Part shown: positions 18,483 to 26,467 of the stretch, in pieces
Layout: each line of letters opens with the position of its first letter
How positions within the stretch are numbered: the first letter of the stretch is position 1
Origin: Pseudomonas sp. AFG_SD02_1510_Pfu_092
GTDB taxonomy: Bacteria > Pseudomonadota > Gammaproteobacteria > Pseudomonadales > Pseudomonadaceae
Length of the DNA: 64,000 bases
Direction of reading: 5' to 3'
NCBI RefSeq assembly: GCF_003331055.1
Contig: NZ_PUQD01000016.1
Span: 1-64,000, forward strand
Notes under the pieces: model-generated
Database searches by the model: none
The model's input: only the letters and a program-made list of their open reading frames with translations
Told to the model about the DNA's origin: nothing
Translations under genes and position numbers: made by a program

Positions 18483-21400
18483 TCAAGCAGGTGTCCAGGC
18501 GGCGAGGCAAGTTTCGCGGTAGTCGGCATCGATGAAACCTGAGGCCTCTGCCTTGCTGCGCAGCGCTTGACCCTGCATGCGCACGCTATCGGCAGACGCG
18601 AGGCAGCTGTCCAGAGCCTGCAACCACTGGGCGGGCGTGTCGTCGACCAGCATCATCGGCCATTCTGCGAAGCGTGCCTGGCGGTCATTGCTGATGACGG
18701 CATAACCGCATGCGGCATAGCGCATTGGCGCAAGGCAGTCGCCGGTATTTCCCGCCATGCTTGCCGGATGCAGTGCAATGTTCAGGCCCAGGCCGGAAAG
18801 CACCTCGGGCGTTGAGCCGAGGTCACGGCAGTAGACTTCCGTGGCCAGCGCCGCAAGGTGTGCCGGCACCTCTCCCCACAACACCCAGTCAGCCTGATCG
18901 GCACGCGCGCGCAGCAGCGGATCGATGATCGGCAGGGTCTCGACACTCAGCTGGCAGCCGATGCGCGGCGTGGCGTTCGCCGTGACGGCTGGCGGCAGTG
19001 CCTGCCAGTTCGTGCCCAGTCGGGATTCCCTGACGCGGATGTCGCCATGCAGCCCGTCCAGCGCTGCGGCCAACTCTGCGCTGGCGACAACCACCCGGTC
19101 GACGCAGGCGATGGCCTCATGCAGCAGCCCCCAAGCCCGCTCGCCAACGGGCAGGCCAACCACCTCGAGTACCTTGAAGGCTTGGCTGAGCTGATAGTGC
19201 TGTGCCATGGCCTGAATGCGCAGCGGGTCGGCGATGTGCTGGAAAATGATCACATCGGGTTGCAAGCGATTGAGCTCCACCGGCGTGAGCATGGCGTTGC
19301 TCGTGTAACCATCCACCTGTGCGTGTTCCAGCAGTTGCTGGAAGGGCGCCGTGCAGCGCTCGGCGTGTTCCCGGTCAGGATGAACCAGCACCACCGGCAG
19401 CGGGCGCCAGTTCAACGGGCGCCAGGTCAGGCCATGCAGGGCTGGCAGTTCATGACCGCGGCCGCGCAGCGACAGGTTCTTGTTGTAGGCGGGGTCGCGG
19501 GTCAGGGCGTCGAGCCATTTGCTGTAGAGGTTCTGCTCATCCTGGCGGGCGCGTTGCTGCTGGGCCGCAGCACGCATTACCGTGCCCCAGCCTTTGCCTT
19601 GCTCGTTGGCCACCAGCGCGTGAGCGGCCCAGACGTTCAGCAGGCCCTCGGCAGACACCCGCAGGCACAGGTCGATGTCGGCGTGGCGCAACGCGAATGC
19701 CTCTTCGTCCAGCCCGCCCAGCCCCAGGTACAGCTCACGGCGGATCATCAGGCAGGCGCCGCTGATGGCGCTGACGTCACGGTCCACGCGCAAGCATTGC
19801 AGGTAACCGGCTTCGCTGTTTGGCAACCCGGCAGCCGGGCTCGCTGCTGTGCCACCGAGGCCCAGCACCCAGCCCGCATGGGCGATACTGCCGTTGATAT
19901 CCAGTTGCTTTGCACCGACCACACCCACCTCAGGTCGCTGGGCGTGGTTGAGCAGGCGCTGGAGCCAATCCTCCTGGAAAATCACGGTGTCGTTGTCGAG
20001 CAGCACGAGGAAGTCGCCGACCGCTTGAGCGGCCGCCTGGTTATACAGGGCACTCAGGTTCAATGGGCGCTCGTCGCGCAGCACTTTGATCATGCCTTCA
20101 CCGGCGACTACCAGTTGTTCCAGCCACTCCAGCAAGGCCGGGTCGCTGCTGGCGTGATCGACCAGCAGCAGCTCGAAGAACGTATAGCTGGTTTTGGCCA
20201 ACACGCTTTCGACACAGCGCTGCACCAGTTCCAACTGATCGTGCACCGGGATCACGATGGATACCGAAGGCTGCTGCTGATGGCCGTAGTCGATCTGGTA
20301 ATGCCGGGCCGGCTCCTCGCGTACCTGTGCGTGGGTATAGCCACGCACCGACAGGTGGCGTTCGATGACCGCCAGTTCGTCGGGGTTGCTGGCCATGTCC
20401 GGGCTGTTGCAGATCACCAGCGGTTCGTCCAGATGGCCGATGCCGTCCAGGCCATCGGCTTCGATCAGGCGCAGGATCATGCCCAGCTCGAGTGCCCCTT
20501 GGCATTGCGGGTCGAAACCGCCGGCAGCCAGCACCAGCTCGCGACGCAGCAACCAGTGACGCGCCATTATCACCGGCAGCGACAACAGGTAATCGAGGTT
20601 CATGTCGGGGCGGAAGATCGGGCTCGAGCCTTGTGTGGCGCGGTAATACTCGTCGCAATAGAGCATTCGGCAGGCGTTGGCGCCCGGGAGTTCGAGGTCG
20701 ACCATCAGGCTGCCGCTGGGCAGGATTTCGTCACCGGCAGCAAGCAGCAGCAACCAGTCGCCGTCGTCCTGCTGGGTGATCTGGTTCAGTATCGCTGCGC
20801 CAGGCGTGGCGTTCAGCCAGTGCACGTTGTGCGGCAGATTGGCCTGCGGCGGCTGTTGGCTGACGACGTAGGTACGCAGCCCGAGCGGGCTGTTCGCCGC
20901 CCACAGCTGCAGGCTTTCAAGGGTGAAGGCCAAGGCCTGCGCATCGCCTTCGTGGTCGTTGACCACGATGCTCAGGCGGGTCTGGTTGCGCAGTGCCATG
21001 CGCCGCTCATCGGCCAAGGCCTGCTGCACCGGGGTCAACATGCGGTTCAACAGCCAGTCGCGCACACCGGGATGTCGATTGGCATCGGCATGGTCGGCGG
21101 CGCTGCGCTGAGTGCGTTCGATGAAATGCGCCAGCTGCGGCCAGAACTCATCTTCCATGTGCAGGATGCGTTGACGGGCCAGCCCTACCGATTGCCGCGC
21201 CCGTTCGAGGCCGCCCGGCTCTTCGAACATGGCGGAACCGGCATCGCCGATGTGCTCGGTAAACGGCAGGGTCTTCACGTGCCCGCCACTCAGGTAGACC
21301 ACCGGGCAGCCGCACAGCATCGCCATGGTGCAGGTTGCCGAAATCTCGTAGGAGTACAGCGCTTCTGCGGTCTGGAACAGCTCGGCCAGTTGCGGCAGCG

Positions 21401-21965
21401 TGCGTGGATTGCTCAGGCTCAGTACCTGGATATCGGGCGGCAGCAGGCTGTAGTCCACCTGGTTGGCGTCGAAGCGATGGAGGTAAAGGTAATTGCCGCG
21501 TCGAACCACTGGCTCCGGGCGCGGGGCAAACAGCCTGGAATCGATCATTGGCAGCGTGAGCATGTCTTTCTGGCGCTTGCCTTCGCCGAAGTCGTGGGCG
21601 TAGTAGAAGAACAGGTCACTTGCTTGCGCTGCCAGCTGCAGGCCGCTGATGAAGCCGTCGCGGTTGAGCATGTAGCGGACCACGACCGGGCAGTTCAACG
21701 GGTTGCCGCTGAGCACTTCCGGGTACACCGCGATCGGCGCTGCCCCCGTGGTCTTGTGCAACTGGATGACGGCATCCGTCAGCACCGGGGTGCGCAGGTT
21801 CGGGTTGGTTACCTTGCAGCCGATGACATAGGCTTCCTGGCCGCTGATGTTGAGGGCGTGGCAGAGGTAGTGCATGACGCAGACACCTGACGAGGTGTCG
21901 CGGTAATCGGGCGCATAGAGGTAGTAAGGGTTGCTGGTCTTTCCATGCAGCGATGACATCTTCAT
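18483..21965 (-). CDS. Giant multidomain glycosyltransferase of the minus-strand cassette
   Basis: 1160 residues, third very large glycosyltransferase of the locus. Residues about 1-320 look like a GT-B-type domain (NPYYLYAPDYRDTSSGVCVM near the start, later TCTMAMLCGCPVVYLSGGH). Residues about 335-555 form a GT2-like block lacking a clear DXD, and 566-840 a typical GT2 domain (SVSIVIPVHDQLELVQRCVES; LLDNDTVIFQEDWLQRLL at about 656; NEQGKGWGT). The C-terminus (about 858-1155) resembles a second GT-B fold, as in the plus-strand giant gene. The frame opens at 22016, but ATG 21965 (MKMSSLHGKTSNPYY) with GGGAAA upstream is chosen. Last gene of the minus-strand operon, 68 bases after the preceding gene. 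Substrate unknown. Confidence 0.85.
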   Translation of the reverse strand: MKMSSLHGKTSNPYYLYAPDYRDTSSGVCVMHYLCHALNISGQEAYVIGCKVTNPNLRTPVLTDAVIQLHKTTGAAPIAVYPEVLSGNPLNCPVVVRYMLNRDGFISGLQLAAQASDLFFYYAHDFGEGKRQKDMLTLPMIDSRLFAPRPEPVVRRGNYLYLHRFDANQVDYSLLPPDIQVLSLSNPRTLPQLAELFQTAEALYSYEISATCTMAMLCGCPVVYLSGGHVKTLPFTEHIGDAGSAMFEEPGGLERARQSVGLARQRILHMEDEFWPQLAHFIERTQRSAADHADANRHPGVRDWLLNRMLTPVQQALADERRMALRNQTRLSIVVNDHEGDAQALAFTLESLQLWAANSPLGLRTYVVSQQPPQANLPHNVHWLNATPGAAILNQITQQDDGDWLLLLAAGDEILPSGSLMVDLELPGANACRMLYCDEYYRATQGSSPIFRPDMNLDYLLSLPVIMARHWLLRRELVLAAGGFDPQCQGALELGMILRLIEADGLDGIGHLDEPLVICNSPDMASNPDELAVIERHLSVRGYTHAQVREEPARHYQIDYGHQQQPSVSIVIPVHDQLELVQRCVESVLAKTSYTFFELLLVDHASSDPALLEWLEQLVVAGEGMIKVLRDERPLNLSALYNQAAAQAVGDFLVLLDNDTVIFQEDWLQRLLNHAQRPEVGVVGAKQLDINGSIAHAGWVLGLGGTAASPAAGLPNSEAGYLQCLRVDRDVSAISGACLMIRRELYLGLGGLDEEAFALRHADIDLCLRVSAEGLLNVWAAHALVANEQGKGWGTVMRAAAQQQRARQDEQNLYSKWLDALTRDPAYNKNLSLRGRGHELPALHGLTWRPLNWRPLPVVLVHPDREHAERCTAPFQQLLEHAQVDGYTSNAMLTPVELNRLQPDVIIFQHIADPLRIQAMAQHYQLSQAFKVLEVVGLPVGERAWGLLHEAIACVDRVVVASAELAAALDGLHGDIRVRESRLGTNWQALPPAVTANATPRIGCQLSVETLPIIDPLLRARADQADWVLWGEVPAHLAALATEVYCRDLGSTPEVLSGLGLNIALHPASMAGNTGDCLAPMRYAACGYAVISNDRQARFAEWPMMLVDDTPAQWLQALDSCLASADSVRMQGQALRSKAEASGFIDADYRETCLAAWTPA

Positions 21966-22033
21966 GTGTATTTCCCGGGTGCGGCCCGCCTGCGTGTGGT
22001 GCTCGGCGCCGTGCAAGGTGGATGGTCAGGCCT

Positions 22034-23014
22034 TCAGGTTGTGGCCAGGAAAGTGCTCACCCGATCGGCGAGCCGTTCCATGTGCGTTGCGTCGTAGCGT
22101 TGGTCGATCGGCAGTGGCAGCAGGCAGCTCGCCAGGTGTCTTTCTACGTTCGGGCTGCGCGGCTCGCCGATCACTTCCTGCCAGTAGCAGGGGATGAAAA
22201 TTCTCTCGGCCAGCAGGCGTTGGCGGATGGCCTGGGCCTGCTCGGGGGTACCCAGGAGCAAGGGGTAGCAGAGCGCTGCGGTCGGCGTGTCGGGCAGGAT
22301 ATGCAGCAGGTTGCGCGCGCCCAGCAACTTCCCCAGCACGCCCAGGTTGGCCATGCGGCGGGCGCTGATCGAGCGGTAATCCAGGCTGTCGAGCAGCCGC
22401 CGTGTGCTGTTCGACATGGCGGCGGCAGGGGCGCGATCCAGCTCAGTTTCAACCTTCTGGAACGCCGCGTAATGCTGTTCAGGCGCACCTTCGAGCCGCC
22501 CCAGCAGGGCAGCGAAATGCGTCATCGACTGGCTCTGCGGTAACTGCCAGTCGCCGGGCGGGGCGTTGGCCAGCCAACCGCCGTCGGGTACACCGACGAA
22601 CTTGCGCGGTGAGTAAAGAGTCTTGATGCCGGGTAGCGGCGTGCTGAACAGCCCTTGCGAGTTGTCGACCACCAGCCGCTCACGGTAGTGCGGTGCCAGC
22701 ACATCGCTGATGTAGCGGTCCTTCAGGCCGAAGTAGTTCACGTACAGCAACAGCTCGCCAGGTTGCAGTGTCGGCAGGTGTTCCAGTTCCAGCTGCAGGT
22801 CGATTGCATAGCGAGCCACGTCCACACCAACGGCGTGGGCGGCGTCAGGTACTGCATGGCAAACGTAATGAGGCAGGTGCAGGCGCCGCGTACCGATGTT
22901 GCCCAGCAGGGCCTTGAGCGCGGAACGTGCGGAGTTGAAGGCCAATGCCTGCGGATACAGGCTGCAGCCCTGGCGCAATTCCAGCTCGAAGTAGCCGCCA
23001 ATAGCGTCAGGCAT
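22034..23014 (-). CDS. PLP-dependent aminotransferase-fold protein (divergent DegT-like)
   Basis: 326 residues with fold-type I PLP-enzyme features, shorter than typical DegT/DnrJ sugar aminotransferases (about 370). The fold markers are AFNSARSALKALL near the start, LLLYVNYFGLKD, VVDNSQGLFS (Asp binding the PLP ring nitrogen) and LYSPRKFVGVPDGG, where Lys138 is the likely Schiff-base lysine. I infer an aminotransferase-like role on a nucleotide sugar or a related substrate, but the family is divergent and a non-catalytic or different PLP reaction is possible. ATG 23014 has an excellent RBS (GGGAGGG, seven bases before) and overlaps the end of the WbqC gene by 8 bases. Confidence 0.75.
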   Translation of the reverse strand: MPDAIGGYFELELRQGCSLYPQALAFNSARSALKALLGNIGTRRLHLPHYVCHAVPDAAHAVGVDVARYAIDLQLELEHLPTLQPGELLLYVNYFGLKDRYISDVLAPHYRERLVVDNSQGLFSTPLPGIKTLYSPRKFVGVPDGGWLANAPPGDWQLPQSQSMTHFAALLGRLEGAPEQHYAAFQKVETELDRAPAAAMSNSTRRLLDSLDYRSISARRMANLGVLGKLLGARNLLHILPDTPTAALCYPLLLGTPEQAQAIRQRLLAERIFIPCYWQEVIGEPRSPNVERHLASCLLPLPIDQRYDATHMERLADRVSTFLATT

Positions 23015-23741
23015 GTATCACCCTCCCGTGTCTGGCCCACTCGCCGACCACTTCGGGCGGGTTGAACATCAGCGCGTCGAGCAGTGACAGACCTGGTACG
23101 AAATCATGGCCTTGCTGAGGGTAGGGCGAGAGCTCGGCGTGCAGCAGTTCCAGCTCGATACCGGCCTTGGCGAATTCCCCGGCCTCGTACAGAAAAGCGC
23201 CTGCGGCCGGGTTCAGGTAGTGGGTCGCGCCGGTGGCAGCCATCAGCTCGAGCACTCTTGCCTGGCCACTGACGCCTGCCCCAGGGGCAAGGGCGCTGGC
23301 AGCGATGATCGGGGTGTCGAGGCCGATCAAGGCACAGCTTGCCCGCAGAACCCTGAGGTTGAGGTCGGCGATGCTGGAGGCCGGCTGCTCCAGCAATTGC
23401 GCCAGCCACGGCAGCACCTGCTGCACATACGGGGCTTTGCGGTAGGCGTGCTTGAGCTTTTCAAGCACCTGCGGGTAGTGAAAGCCCTGGCTGATCCGTT
23501 TGTCATGAATGGGCAGCGTGTGGCTGCTTTTCTCCAGGGCGATGCCGAACCACTTCGGCTCGCCATCGAGCAGGTAGCGGTTGCGCTCGATCCAGCCGTT
23601 CTTGATGAACTGGGCGGTGTCGTAGCTGATGAACAGGTCCGCCGCACCCAGCAGCTGGTAGTAGCCCAGATAAGGCAGGAAGTAGGGCTGCATGAGCACG
23701 ACCCGCTTGCCTTGCGGCTGGCCCGTGCGAGAGGCGGTCAT
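23007..23741 (-). CDS. WbqC family protein
   Basis: 244 residues. The opening RVVLMQPYFLPYLGYYQLLGAAD and then FIKNGWIERNRYLL are the hallmark of the WbqC family, found in O-antigen and flagellin-glycosylation loci. The biochemical role of the family is not settled; a part in amino-sugar or glycan modification is assumed from context. Later conserved-looking motifs are ATHYLNPAAGAFLYE and SLLDALMFNPPE. The frame extends to 23897 inside the next gene, but ATG 23741 shares its A with the TGA of the methyltransferase upstream, a classic coupled start. Confidence 0.85.
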   Translation of the reverse strand: MTASRTGQPQGKRVVLMQPYFLPYLGYYQLLGAADLFISYDTAQFIKNGWIERNRYLLDGEPKWFGIALEKSSHTLPIHDKRISQGFHYPQVLEKLKHAYRKAPYVQQVLPWLAQLLEQPASSIADLNLRVLRASCALIGLDTPIIAASALAPGAGVSGQARVLELMAATGATHYLNPAAGAFLYEAGEFAKAGIELELLHAELSPYPQQGHDFVPGLSLLDALMFNPPEVVGEWARHGRVIHA

Positions 23742-24445
23742 CAGCACGTGTGGTAAACCCCCAGCCAGGAACTGGTAGCCCCCAGTTGGCCATCGGAAAG
23801 CCGCCAGGCGAGGTCGAAGCCTTTGTTCAGCGCACGGGTGAACGGTGAGAGCGGGGTGTCCTGGATATAGAAGGAACGCCACAACCGTGTGCGCCAAGGG
23901 TCGCGGAAGAAGTGGATATCCTTGAGCACGATGCGCTCATGTGCGCCGAACGACAGCGGCGAACTGGACTGGCCGAACGCATGCCGGATGCTTTGCGGGT
24001 AATAGGGGCGCACGTGAGAAAAATCGTGGAAGAAGCGCTCGCCCAGGACCGGGCTGATCATCACCAGCCGGCCTTGCGGCGCGAGCAGGGCGATCAGGCG
24101 GTCGAGCAGGTGCAGCAGTTGGTTGGGGTCCAGGTGTTCGATCAGGTGGCTGAGGAAAATGACGTCGAAACGCTTGCCCAGCGCTTCCAGTTCGGCCTCG
24201 TGCAAGGCTTCGAAGCCGGCGGCTTTGGCTTGTTCGATGTACTGCGGGTTGATATCCACGCCGGTGGTTTGTAACCCCAGCTCACGGAACATGCGCAAGT
24301 ACTTGCCATGGCCCATGCCGTAGTCCAGCACCGAAACAGGTGCTGCGCTGCCAGCTTTCCAGTGCTCGAACAGTTGTTTCACTTTGCGGGTTTCGAGGGT
24401 CTGGTAATGGGCCGGGAAGCGTTCGGCATCCAGCAACTCAAACAT
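23741..24445 (-). CDS. Class I SAM-dependent methyltransferase
   Basis: 234 residues. Motif I VLDYGMGHGKYLRMF (about 39-53) is the SAM-binding glycine loop, followed by TGVDINPQYIEQAKAAGFE (acidic end of strand 2) and FDVIFLSHLIEHLDP (post-II), the pattern of the Methyltransf_23/ubiE-like group. The acceptor is unknown; in this operon a sugar hydroxyl or N-substituent is likely. It overlaps the upstream TylF-like gene by 8 bases and the WbqC gene by 3, indicating tight translational coupling. Confidence 0.85.
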   Translation of the reverse strand: MFELLDAERFPAHYQTLETRKVKQLFEHWKAGSAAPVSVLDYGMGHGKYLRMFRELGLQTTGVDINPQYIEQAKAAGFEALHEAELEALGKRFDVIFLSHLIEHLDPNQLLHLLDRLIALLAPQGRLVMISPVLGERFFHDFSHVRPYYPQSIRHAFGQSSSPLSFGAHERIVLKDIHFFRDPWRTRLWRSFYIQDTPLSPFTRALNKGFDLAWRLSDGQLGATSSWLGVYHTC

Positions 24446-25199
24446 GGCTCGCCTCGGTCAGCTTGAGCATGACGGCGTGGCCATTGAGGTTGCGCAGCAG
24501 GAAGTACTCCGGGTGGTCAGCCAGGTCTTCCACCAGCCTGGCCACGCCTTCGCAGCCCCAGAACCCGTAGTCGTCGAAGACGATGACGCCGTGCCGGTTC
24601 AGGCGCGGTGTGACCCATTCGACGATGTCCTTGGCCGATTGGTAGGTGTCCACGTCGATATGGCAGAACGAGAAGCGACGCCCCTCGGCTTCGCGGCCGG
24701 TCTGCTCCGGGAAGATCCCTTGCAGCAGGGTAACGCGGTCCTTCAGCTGTTCACCTTCGAGCACCGCGGCCACGCCCTCGAGGCTGGTGTCGGCGTGCTC
24801 GCCGCCCTGGTAAAGCGTGTCATTGGCGCCGGCTTTCACTACGCCGCAGAAGGTGTCGCAGAGCAGCAGATGCTTGTTGCTGGCAAGTTGTTCCAGGCGC
24901 TTGGCGGCGAGCAGCCCGGTGCCGCCTTTCCATACACCGACTTCGATGACGTCGCCGGCAACGTTGGCGGTTTGCCGAAGCAGGTCCCACAGCTCGTGGC
25001 AACGGTAGATGTCGACCAAGGTCATGCCCTGGATGCGTTCGAACACCTGCATGAACGCGGCATCGGCATACCAGGGCGAATAGGTGGCCCGGGAAATGAG
25101 TGCCGAATGCGGGAAATCCTTGTCCAGCGGCTCGATCCAGGTGTCTCGCAGGTGGCGCATGACCAGGCGGCGGTTATGGTCGGACTTGACGGTTTTCAC
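24438..25199 (-). CDS. TylF/MycF-type sugar O-methyltransferase
   Basis: 253 residues. Resembles the TylF (macrocin O-methyltransferase) family: GDVIEVGVWKGGTGLLAAKRL (SAM-binding loop, about 83-103), HLLLCDTFCGV, and FCHIDVDTYQSAKDIVEW with the acidic metal-ligand cluster, then GVIVFDDYGFWGCEGV. Known members methylate hydroxyls of deoxysugars, using a metal ion. It supports a product carrying an O-methyl group, as in the methylated Qui4N of P. syringae flagellin. The start ATG 25199 overlaps the stop of the ATP-grasp gene by 4 bases. Confidence 0.85.
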   Translation of the reverse strand: MKTVKSDHNRRLVMRHLRDTWIEPLDKDFPHSALISRATYSPWYADAAFMQVFERIQGMTLVDIYRCHELWDLLRQTANVAGDVIEVGVWKGGTGLLAAKRLEQLASNKHLLLCDTFCGVVKAGANDTLYQGGEHADTSLEGVAAVLEGEQLKDRVTLLQGIFPEQTGREAEGRRFSFCHIDVDTYQSAKDIVEWVTPRLNRHGVIVFDDYGFWGCEGVARLVEDLADHPEYFLLRNLNGHAVMLKLTEASHV

Positions 25200-26464
25200 G
25201 AAAGAAACTCCAGAGCATCAACATCGAAGACGGGTATGGCGCAATGGGTGGCGACATCCAGGCGCTCGGGGAAATGGTTGTCAATGAAGATCGAATGGCC
25301 GCGAACGAATTCGGATTTCGCTCGACCGTCAGTGATATGAATGATCTCGTCGAACAGTTCGGCGGCGATGCGCGCCTTGCGCAGGGTGTCGCGTGGGTCG
25401 CTCGCGTGGCGGGTGAGCAGGACCAGGCGCTTGCCCTTGCCCTGCATGCGATAGAGGAAGTGCAGTGTCGAAGGTATGGCGCGGCCGTCGCGGATGACGG
25501 TTTCGTCGAAGTCGATGTAGACCGTGTCGAAGGCCCAGTCCAGTTGTGCGACGGTGAGGATGCGCCGTTCGATCAGGTTGACCGCAGTTTGCGGCAAGGG
25601 GGTGACGCGGCGTTGCAGGTGGTCATGGATAGCCATCAGTGGCAGGTTCACGCCAAGGGCACGCTGGGCCACCATCGACCCGGCCACCCGGCAACTGATT
25701 TCCAGTAGCTTCCAGCGTTGCTGGCGGTCGCGCTTGAGCTGGAAAAACCACGGCCCGCGAAGGCGCAGGCGCTTGTTCAGCGTTGCCGCGATGGCCGCTA
25801 TGGCCGGGTCCGGGGCAGGGAAGGTGCTGCGCATGGAAATACCGGCACGCACCCGTTCGCGGTTGCGCGGCCCCACCCAGCGCAGTTCGTGCTGGAAGTC
25901 GCTGAAGCAGTCAACCGTGACTTCTTCGCCGGGAAGGTATTCGACCAGCAGCGGCAGGTGAGTTCGCTCGAGTGCCGCGCGTGCTTCTTGCGCGTCGGCT
26001 ACCCGCTCGAAACCCTGGCCGCCCTGGCCGAGGTCCGGCTTTACCACTGCAGGCCACTGCTCGACGTCTTCCGGGCTTGCATAGACCGCAGGTACCCAAG
26101 GCTGGTCGGCGAACGCTGCGTAGGTCGCTGACTTGCGCCGGGCGAGCGCGCAGGTTTGCGGGTCGCCGTTGACCAGTGCCACGCCGAAGCGCTCGATGCG
26201 TTCACTGAGGTAGGCCTGGACGGTGTCATGCGTGGCAAACACCAGGTCGATCTGCCAGTCATCCAGCAGGGCGGCAAATGCCTGATCGAAGCGCTCGTCA
26301 TCGATGCGCGGCAGGTTGCCGTTGTAGCTGTCGAAAAGCTGGCGGCCATGGTCGTCGACGCTGGAGGCGCCGAACAACCTGACATGGATGGAGTGCATCA
26401 GTGCCTGGTGTATCTCTGAAGCATTTTCCGAACCGCAGGGAAATACCAATACATTGACGGCCAT
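25196..26464 (-). CDS. ATP-grasp / HAD-like fusion protein
   Basis: 422 residues with two parts. Residues about 1-300 form an ATP-grasp domain: substrate half with ATHDTVQAYLSERIE, then AVVKPDLGQGGQGF (ATP-binding glycine loop, about 138-150), LLVEYLPGEEVTVDCF, and KLLEISCRVAGSM near 253 (metal-binding Glu plus following positions). Residues about 315-420 are HAD-like: VYIDFDETVIRDG with the DxD pair, LVLLTRHAS (motif II Thr), and SIFIDNHFPERLD (motif IV Asp). ATP-grasp enzymes join a carboxylate to an amine or similar; HAD domains usually remove phosphate. The fusion suggests coupled ligation and dephosphorylation, but the substrate is unknown. Starts 3 bases after the aminotransferase stop. 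Confidence 0.78.
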   Translation of the reverse strand: MAVNVLVFPCGSENASEIHQALMHSIHVRLFGASSVDDHGRQLFDSYNGNLPRIDDERFDQAFAALLDDWQIDLVFATHDTVQAYLSERIERFGVALVNGDPQTCALARRKSATYAAFADQPWVPAVYASPEDVEQWPAVVKPDLGQGGQGFERVADAQEARAALERTHLPLLVEYLPGEEVTVDCFSDFQHELRWVGPRNRERVRAGISMRSTFPAPDPAIAAIAATLNKRLRLRGPWFFQLKRDRQQRWKLLEISCRVAGSMVAQRALGVNLPLMAIHDHLQRRVTPLPQTAVNLIERRILTVAQLDWAFDTVYIDFDETVIRDGRAIPSTLHFLYRMQGKGKRLVLLTRHASDPRDTLRKARIAAELFDEIIHITDGRAKSEFVRGHSIFIDNHFPERLDVATHCAIPVFDVDALEFLS

Positions 26465-26467
26465 TGC

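Noticed and set aside
18858..21890. Plus-strand frame of 1010 codons opposite the third giant glycosyltransferase
   Set aside because: No family features, Gln/His/Val-rich shadow composition; the minus strand carries GT2 motifs and fits an overlapping operon.
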